A stretch of DNA of 64,000 nucleotides from CAZCTC01 sp964501335. GTDB lineage: Bacteria > Chloroflexota > Anaerolineae > B4-G1 > SLSP01. Location: positions 62,001 to 126,000 of the forward strand of contig CAZCTC010000007.1 of NCBI GenBank assembly GCA_964501335.1. The letters run 5' to 3'. Numbering within the stretch: the first letter of the stretch is position 1; the number at the start of each line of letters is the position of its first letter. The position numbers and the translations under genes are program-made. The notes beneath the pieces are model-generated. The model saw only the letters and a program-made list of their open reading frames with translations. It did not search any database and was not told where the DNA came from. Below, piece by piece: positions 58,622 to 64,000 of the stretch.

Positions 58622-58740
58622 GAAAAAAGCCCGTGTTTGTGCGCGCATTCTTATGCGCGCACAAACACAAACAAAAAAATTCTCTCTTCCCATCCGGCGC
58701 GGCGCCTTTTACCCAACAAAAGCCTTTTGCGGGACGTGAA
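58622..58740 (-). repeat. Repeat A, copy 21 (reverse)
   Basis: Hairpin arm TTTGTGCGCGCAT with loop TCTT, TTCTCTCTTCCCATCC, GGCGCGGCGCC and CAAAAGCCTTTTGCGGGACG. With repeat F it fills most of the 477-bp gap; nothing else was seen there. Confidence 0.87.
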
Positions 58741-58818
58741 AACAAACTTCAGCGATAGAAAATGGGTTTTAGAGCGCCGTCTTTGAAAAAAGCCAGGTTA
58801 CTTTTGCGGTGGTGCGTT

Positions 58819-59367
58819 TTATCTCTCCATGTCGGGACGGTACTTAAAGATTTCGGCGAGCAGTTCATTGTTCTCTTCATTGCAGAAGAGCTGTAACGGG
58901 ATCGCGTCCCACATTCCCATCAAGGATTTGCCTCGAAATTGGGTTTTTATTGGGGGCGATATGAATTCCAGGCCGGCGTGGGTGGTGAGAAGCACTGATT
59001 TTCCCCACAGAGAGCGTTGGGATTTGATGGCTTGCAGGTTGTCCCAGGATGAAAAAAGGACGATTCCCTGGCGTTGATAGGCAATTCCCTGGGGGGAGAG
59101 GGCCAGACTGGCGAAAATCCGTCCGAAGGCTTCGCTGAGCAGCAATACCGGCGGCGTGGCGAGAAATCCATAGCTGATCATAAGGATTAACAGGGGTAGG
59201 GGATCGGCGGCAGGATCGTAATCTCCTATAATAAAAGATTGATAGAGCCAGAGGAGCACCACGGTTATCATGGTAATTGACAGGGCGCCGTAGACAGCGC
59301 CTGCCTTTATGTAAAAGCGGCGCTGTTGCGGTAAAATGGAAAAGGTTTTTATGTCTGAGGGGCGCAT
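58819..59367 (-). CDS. Membrane protein with PH-like C-terminal part
   Basis: A 182-residue protein with two N-terminal membrane helices (AVYGALSITMITVVLLWLYQ and LPLLILMISYGFLATPPVLL) and a C-terminal soluble part with strands like GIAYQRQGIVLFSSWDNLQA, as in membrane-bound PH-like (YdbS-type) proteins. AGGTAA lies about 7 nt before the start. Single gene; the family is suggested by layout only. Confidence 0.65.
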   Translation of the reverse strand: MRPSDIKTFSILPQQRRFYIKAGAVYGALSITMITVVLLWLYQSFIIGDYDPAADPLPLLILMISYGFLATPPVLLLSEAFGRIFASLALSPQGIAYQRQGIVLFSSWDNLQAIKSQRSLWGKSVLLTTHAGLEFISPPIKTQFRGKSLMGMWDAIPLQLFCNEENNELLAEIFKYRPDMER

Positions 59368-59555
59368 AGTTTACCTGAATAATAATCCTTGAATAGATCC
59401 CGGGATGTAATCAACCAGTCTGGAATATTCTACCTTTGATTGCCGGGCGTGTCAATTTTATAGTTGATTTTCACTGGAATGTATTGTGTTTATTTTGATA
59501 TGAGACTTTCTGTCAGATATGATCTGCGGGATGGAGCGAGGGAAAGGATTGAGCT

Positions 59556-59924
59556 ATGAAAGAGTATTACGATTATGGGGAATGGGTCACCCGGGTGCTG
59601 CGGAGTGAATCCGAATTCAGCTATCGCTATATTTACGATGCTTACTCATTGGCGAAGTATCCTTTTTCGAGCGGGTTATATTACGTCCTTGAGACCAGAA
59701 CGACGGCTGAGGGGAAACTGGAATACGGCCTTCAAAATCAGGAGAATAATTATGCTTTGATTCTCCAGGGGGATCAGGGCCGGGATGATTTTGTGGAGTA
59801 TCTTATTCAACGGTTTTGTCCCGACACCCGGGATATGGAGGCCTGGCATAATAAACGCCACGACTGGTATGTGGACGATCTGGACGATTGGGTGGATAAG
59901 GACGGCAATCCGTTTCGGGGATAA
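59556..59924 (+). CDS. Hypothetical acidic protein
   Basis: A 122-residue soluble protein, rich in Tyr, Asp and Trp (MKEYYDYGEWVTRVLRSESE, and DWYVDDLDDWVDKDGNPFRG at the end). GGAAAGGA lies 7 nt before the ATG, which supports it as a real gene. No family recognised. It is followed 107 bp later by another small gene in the same direction. Confidence 0.62.
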   Translation: MKEYYDYGEWVTRVLRSESEFSYRYIYDAYSLAKYPFSSGLYYVLETRTTAEGKLEYGLQNQENNYALILQGDQGRDDFVEYLIQRFCPDTRDMEAWHNKRHDWYVDDLDDWVDKDGNPFRG

Positions 59925-60031
59925 GCTGTCTACTCTCCTTGACGATATTTTTAATTGGTGTTATTCTAACGGAGAAATTTCGTTGATTTGCCGGGTGCGA
60001 ACCCGAATTAAAGGATGGGGGGATTCTGTTT

Positions 60032-60334
60032 ATGGGCCATCGTTCTCTTCTGACTACAGCCCAAAGGGATGAATTGGCGGCGTTGGTGGATCTGGTCAAT
60101 CGGATCGGCTGTGAGCCGGAGGTTCCGGCTGCCCCGCCGGTCCATTCTTTTCGAGAACGGATGGGGCGCGTTTCGCAGTTACGCCTGGTGCGACCCCCGA
60201 TGGCCCGGCTGGAGGCCCGATTGGTGGTGGCCGAGCTGGCCCGGGAGGCTTTGTTGGAGCTGGAACAGATGACCCGGGAGTATGACCGGGAAGATCAACT
60301 GGAGTGGCTGGCGATGATGGAGCCCGTGAACTGA
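60032..60334 (+). CDS. Small hypothetical helical protein
   Basis: A 100-residue protein, mostly helical and charged (TTAQRDELAALVDLVNRIG, then ARLVVAELAREALLELEQMT). GGATGGGGGG lies upstream of the ATG. A good terminator follows the stop codon by 45 bp, which supports a transcribed gene. Function unknown. Confidence 0.65.
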   Translation: MGHRSLLTTAQRDELAALVDLVNRIGCEPEVPAAPPVHSFRERMGRVSQLRLVRPPMARLEARLVVAELAREALLELEQMTREYDREDQLEWLAMMEPVN

Positions 60335-60378
60335 CCATTGATGGGGCTGCCGAAATCGGCAGGATGATTCTGGATTGG

Positions 60379-60410
60379 CAAAGCGCCGGTCTGTAAAGAC
60401 CGGCGCTTTG
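60379..60410 (+). terminator. Hairpin terminator of the small gene
   Basis: CAAAGCGCCGGTCT pairs perfectly with AGACCGGCGCTTTG around GTAA, followed by TTG. Confidence 0.75.
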
Positions 60411-60420
60411 TTGTATGAAT

Positions 60421-60587
60421 CGATCAGCGCGGTGGGCGCTTTAACATCCCGCAAAAGGCTTTTGTTTGCTATAAAACGACGCGCTGGATGGGCAGAGAGT
60501 TGTTTTTATTCATGTTTTCGGCGGCTTCAGAAAGCCGCCGAAAACATATGCTTTTTCTCTTGTTTTCCAGGTTAACCACGCAGTTCG
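60421..60587 (+). repeat. Repeat A, copy 15, complete with terminal repeats
   Basis: A 167-bp element from CGATCAGCGCGGTGGGC to GTTAACCACGCAGTTCG; ten or more end positions are complementary. The middle has CATCCCGCAAAAGGCTTTTG, ACGACGCGCTGGATGG, hairpin arm TTTTCGGCGGCTT with loop CAGA, and a T-run. Confidence 0.88.
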
Positions 60588-60600
60588 GCATTATAATTCA

Positions 60601-60628
60601 TTGCCGTTTTAGTGAATTGTGCTAAGCT
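60601..60628 (+). promoter_or_regulatory. Weak sigma-70-like promoter candidate
   Basis: TTGCCG and TAAGCT are 16 bp apart, about 45 bp before the start codon of the cyclase gene and just after repeat A copy 15. Both boxes deviate from consensus. Confidence 0.3.
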
Positions 60629-60672
60629 AGCGGGGTTTTCTGATGGTATTGAAATTGAAAGGAATTCACTTC

Positions 60673-63600
60673 ATGCATCTGCACTCGTTGGCCGCCTATT
60701 TACCTGAAGACCGTTACCGCGCTCTGGCCGATGGGAAAACGTTACCGGATCGCAGCCGGGGAAGCTGTCTCTTTGCCGACATTTCCGGGTTTACTTCTTT
60801 GACGGAATCGCTGACTTATACCTTGGGGCCACGCCGCGGCGTCGAGGAATTGATCCGGCAAATCAATGAGGTGTACGATGCCTTGATTGCGGTGGTCGAG
60901 CTGTACGGCGGCAGCGTGATAAGTTTTGCCGGGGATGCCATTATCTGCTGGTTTGACGGCGATGGGGCGCGGGAAGCGGTCACGGCGGCTTTGGAATTGC
61001 AGAAGGCGATGGACGGTTTTCCGGCGCTGGAGATCAAAGTGGCGGTGACTACGGGCCCGGCGCGGCGCTTTGTTGTGGGCAATCCGTCCGTGCAGCGGCT
61101 GGATGTCCTGTCCGGGGAGACGATTGCCCGACTGGAAATCCTGGAGCAGATGACCTGTCCCGGCAGTGTGATTGTGGATGCGATAACGGCGGCGGTTTTG
61201 GAAGAGGCTTTGGTGATGGCGAGTTGGTGCGTTGCGGAGAGCGGGGAGCGTTTTGCGGTGGTGCAGGAGTTGACGTCGGCGGCATCGCAGATCGTGCCTC
61301 AGCCGCTGCCGGCATTGGAGGCTGAGAGTTTGCGCCCCTGGATCCTGCCGGCGGTCTGGGAACGGGAACAGAATGGACATGGGCTCTTTTTGACTGAATT
61401 GCGGCCGGCGGTAGCCTTCTTTTTGAATTTCAGCGGATTGGATTACGATGCCGACGATGAAGCCCCGGCGAAACTCAATGAATTTGTCGTTCAGGTTCAG
61501 GCGCTTTTGAACCGGTATGAGGGCGTGCTGTTGCAGGTCAATATGGGCGATAAGGGGAGTTATCTTTACGGGCTCTTTGGCGCGCCGACGGCCCATGAAG
61601 ACGATGCCTGGCGGGCCGTTCAGGCGGCCTGGGAACTGCAATGGCTGGCGATGGGGCAACTCTGGTTGACCGGGGTGCAGATTGGAATTACTCAGGGAGT
61701 GCTGCGGACCGGTGCTTATGGCGGGACGCGGCGCCATATTTATGGCGCTCTGGGGGACGAGGTCAATCTGGCGGCGCGGTTGATGCAGGCGGCCGGGTCG
61801 GGCCAGGTCTTGTTGAGCAATCCGGTTTATCAGGCGGTCAAGGCAGCGTTTTCCTGTGAATCTCTACCTTTGTTTCAGGTAAAAGGCAAGAATGATTGGA
61901 TCGAGGTCTGGCAGCTCGTGAGCCCGGTTCCGCATAATTCAATCCGTCGCCATGAACCGGTTTATGCTTTGCCGATGGTGGGGCGTGAGCGGGAACTGCT
62001 GCTGGTTTCAGAAAAGTTGAATCTGGCGCTGGAAGGTCGGGGACAGATGGTCGGGATTGTGGCGGAGGCCGGGATGGGGAAATCCAGACTGGTTTCTAAG
62101 ATTGTTGGAATGGCAGCTGCGCGGGGGATGCCGGTTTATTACGGTGCCGCCCAATCTTTCGGGACTCATAACCCTTATCTGGTCTGGCGCGACATCTGGC
62201 GCGAATTTTTCGGACTTGATCCGACCCAGCCGATTCTCGATCAGATTGAGGCGGTGGAACAGACACTGGCTGGAATTGATCCATTGTTTGTCCAGCGCGC
62301 TCCTTTGCTGGACATTGTGCTGGATCTGGCGATTCCGGAGAACGATTTGACTCAGAATCTGGACGCCCGGCAGCGCAATGAATCGTTGACGGCGCTGTTG
62401 GTGGATTGTTTCAAGGCTTTTGCTTCGCGCAGCCCGCTGGTTTTGATTTTGGAGGATCTGCATTGGATGGATGCGTTGTCCTACGATTTATTGAAGGCTA
62501 TCGGCCGAAATCTGGCCGGGTGGCCGGTGTTGTTTGTGATGGCTTATCGTCCTCCTGAGGTTGATCAACTGCCGTCTTCTTATTCGGCCTGTTTTACAGA
62601 GATCGTTTTAAGTGAATTGACCGCGGAAGAATGTCGGCAATTGATCGAAAGCAAAGCCGGGCACTACTATCCGGAAATCAACCGCAGCCTGCCTTCCCGG
62701 TTGGTCGAACGAATGCTGGATCAGGCTCAGGGTAATCCTTTTTATCTGGAAGAGTTGTTCAATTATCTGCGCGATCACGATCTCAATCCCTACAATCCTA
62801 AAACTGTCGATCAGCTGGAACTGCCGGACAGTTTGCATATGTTGATCCTCAGTCGCATCGATCAGCTAAGCGAGCGGGAAAAAGCAGTGCTCAAGGCGGC
62901 CAGTATTATCGGGCGGGTTTTTAAAGTTTCCTGGTTGCAAGGGTATTATCCTGCATTGGGAGAGCTTTCCGAGATTGCAGCGGATCTGGATCATTTAGAG
63001 CGATTGGATATTACGCCGCTTGACAGTCGAGAGCCGGAGCTGGTGTATATGTTCAAACATATCATCACTCAGCAGGTGGCTTATGAGAGTTTGCCCTATG
63101 CCACGCGGGCGCAGTTGCATGAGCAGCTGGCCCAGTATCTGGAAGCGACCTGTTTCGATGCGTTGCCTTTGGATATGCTGGCTTACCATTATGGCCTGAG
63201 CGATAATCTGCCGAAGACGGTGGAATATTTACAGCGGGCGGCGCAGGCGGCGCAGGCGGCCTTTGCCAATGATGCGGCGCTGGATTATTACGAGCGCTTG
63301 CTTCCGTTGTTGACCCGGCCGGAGGAGCGCATTGAGTTACAGCTTACATGGGGCGCGGTATTGGAATTGATCGGGCAATGGGATCGGGCGGAAACCCATT
63401 ATTGGGACGCTTTGACGATTGCTCAGGCGCAGGAAGTGACGGCGGCGACCATACGTTCCCGGCTGGCTCTGGGAAAGCTGCTCTGTCAGCGGGCAGATTA
63501 TGCCGTGGCGCTCAAATGGCTGGAAGGGGCGAAGGCGGAGGTGGAATCTTCGGGCGATCAATCCAGCCTGGGCCCGATAGAGATTGAAATGGGATTTGTT

Positions 63601-64000
63601 TATTTGCGCCAGGGGGATATGGATCTGGCGGAGCAATATCTGAAAGATGGATTTGTCCTGGCCCGGCAGGTTGGGGATCGTTTTGCGATTGCCCGGGCTC
63701 TCAATCTGCTGGGAAATCTCTCCTTTTATCGGGGAGAGTATGATGCGGCCGGTTCGTTTTATGCAGAAAGTCTGGCTTTGAAGCGTGAATTGGGCGATTG
63801 GGGAGGAATATGCAGAACTCTGTGTAACCTGGGCATGGTCGCTTTTTATAAAAACGATTATGTTGCTTCCCGAGCCATCCATGAAGAAGGGTTGGCGCTC
63901 AGCCGCAAAATGGGCGATAAATCGTTGATTTCCGCTCTGTTATCTAATTTTGGGGATACGGTTTGCATGCTGGGGGATTACGGGACCGCTCAGGAGGTTT
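60673..64000 (+). CDS. Tandem-cyclase / AAA ATPase / TPR protein (3' truncated)
   Basis: At least 1109 residues; the frame is still open at the window edge. AAAGGA lies 9 nt before the ATG. Two cyclase-homology domains are present. The first has both metal aspartates, Asp36 (CLFADISGFTSL) and Asp88 (SFAGDAIICWF). The second (about 240-400) is degenerate: FFLNFSGLD replaces the ADISGF motif, but YGALGDEVNLAARLMQ is kept. Then come Walker A AEAGMGKSRL (about 463-472), Walker B LILEDLHWMD and TPR-like helices from about residue 840. The order C1-C2-ATPase-TPR is that of soluble adenylyl cyclase (ADCY10). One active and one regulatory cyclase half could form an intramolecular active site. Confidence 0.88.
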   Translation, partial: MHLHSLAAYLPEDRYRALADGKTLPDRSRGSCLFADISGFTSLTESLTYTLGPRRGVEELIRQINEVYDALIAVVELYGGSVISFAGDAIICWFDGDGAREAVTAALELQKAMDGFPALEIKVAVTTGPARRFVVGNPSVQRLDVLSGETIARLEILEQMTCPGSVIVDAITAAVLEEALVMASWCVAESGERFAVVQELTSAASQIVPQPLPALEAESLRPWILPAVWEREQNGHGLFLTELRPAVAFFLNFSGLDYDADDEAPAKLNEFVVQVQALLNRYEGVLLQVNMGDKGSYLYGLFGAPTAHEDDAWRAVQAAWELQWLAMGQLWLTGVQIGITQGVLRTGAYGGTRRHIYGALGDEVNLAARLMQAAGSGQVLLSNPVYQAVKAAFSCESLPLFQVKGKNDWIEVWQLVSPVPHNSIRRHEPVYALPMVGRERELLLVSEKLNLALEGRGQMVGIVAEAGMGKSRLVSKIVGMAAARGMPVYYGAAQSFGTHNPYLVWRDIWREFFGLDPTQPILDQIEAVEQTLAGIDPLFVQRAPLLDIVLDLAIPENDLTQNLDARQRNESLTALLVDCFKAFASRSPLVLILEDLHWMDALSYDLLKAIGRNLAGWPVLFVMAYRPPEVDQLPSSYSACFTEIVLSELTAEECRQLIESKAGHYYPEINRSLPSRLVERMLDQAQGNPFYLEELFNYLRDHDLNPYNPKTVDQLELPDSLHMLILSRIDQLSEREKAVLKAASIIGRVFKVSWLQGYYPALGELSEIAADLDHLERLDITPLDSREPELVYMFKHIITQQVAYESLPYATRAQLHEQLAQYLEATCFDALPLDMLAYHYGLSDNLPKTVEYLQRAAQAAQAAFANDAALDYYERLLPLLTRPEERIELQLTWGAVLELIGQWDRAETHYWDALTIAQAQEVTAATIRSRLALGKLLCQRADYAVALKWLEGAKAEVESSGDQSSLGPIEIEMGFVYLRQGDMDLAEQYLKDGFVLARQVGDRFAIARALNLLGNLSFYRGEYDAAGSFYAESLALKRELGDWGGICRTLCNLGMVAFYKNDYVASRAIHEEGLALSRKMGDKSLISALLSNFGDTVCMLGDYGTAQEV

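Overview
The window looks like a contig from a member of the Chloroflexota, probably the Anaerolineae. I infer this from the gene content: tandem family-5 solute-binding lipoproteins, cyclase-ATPase-TPR regulators, a MalT-like LuxR giant, an N-truncated DUF11 repeat giant, and several exported proteins ending in an LP-x-V-x-R tail. No rRNA, tRNA or CRISPR array was seen. An assembly gap of 100 N lies at 47664-47763. The assignment to a phylum is inference; nothing in the window is a taxonomic marker.

Layout. 1-17.6 kb: a giant surface protein made of 36 DUF11-type units, each exactly 372 bp, followed by a gingipain-family (C25) peptidase. 17.7-22.8 kb, minus strand: two paralogous oligopeptide-type binding lipoproteins and a third lipoprotein. 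23.3-26.3 kb: a hypothetical gene boxed by direct composite repeats, then a DUF4272 protein, a GNAT acetyltransferase and a membrane protein. 26.6-32.9 kb: a potassium module, kdpE-kdpD and a small membrane protein on the minus strand, divergent from a KimA-type K+ importer; no kdpFABC is visible. 33.3-36.9 kb: a VTC polyphosphate-polymerase-domain protein translationally coupled to a DUF4956 membrane protein, followed by a DUF4353 lipoprotein; the promoter carries four 11-bp-phased direct repeats. 37.0-45.5 kb: an effector-binding-domain protein, a cyclase-AAA-TPR regulator and a secreted multi-domain pullulanase. 46.1-48.9 kb: a META lipoprotein, a DUF998 membrane protein, a 74-aa protein and an iron-sulfur-flavoprotein-like reductase, all enclosed by inverted composite repeats. 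49.9-54.0 kb: a MalT-like regulator and a two-gene RNA-repair candidate (P-loop kinase plus Thg1-like 3'-5' polymerase). 54.5-60.3 kb: small membrane and hypothetical proteins. 60.7 kb to the end: a cyclase-cyclase-AAA-TPR protein resembling soluble adenylyl cyclase in domain order, cut by the window edge.

The most unusual feature is the intergenic DNA. At least 21 copies of one structured repeat (called A here, about 120-190 bp) occupy most gaps between 19.8 and 60.6 kb. It has a conserved 5' domain, a long hairpin whose stem changes sequence but stays paired, a T-run, and, in complete copies, terminal inverted repeats; one copy has an apparent 8-bp target duplication. Its hairpin occurs in both orientations relative to the rest of the element. 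It co-occurs with further short repeat families (B to G here) in fixed-order mosaics, and repeats abut or enter the stop codons of many genes.
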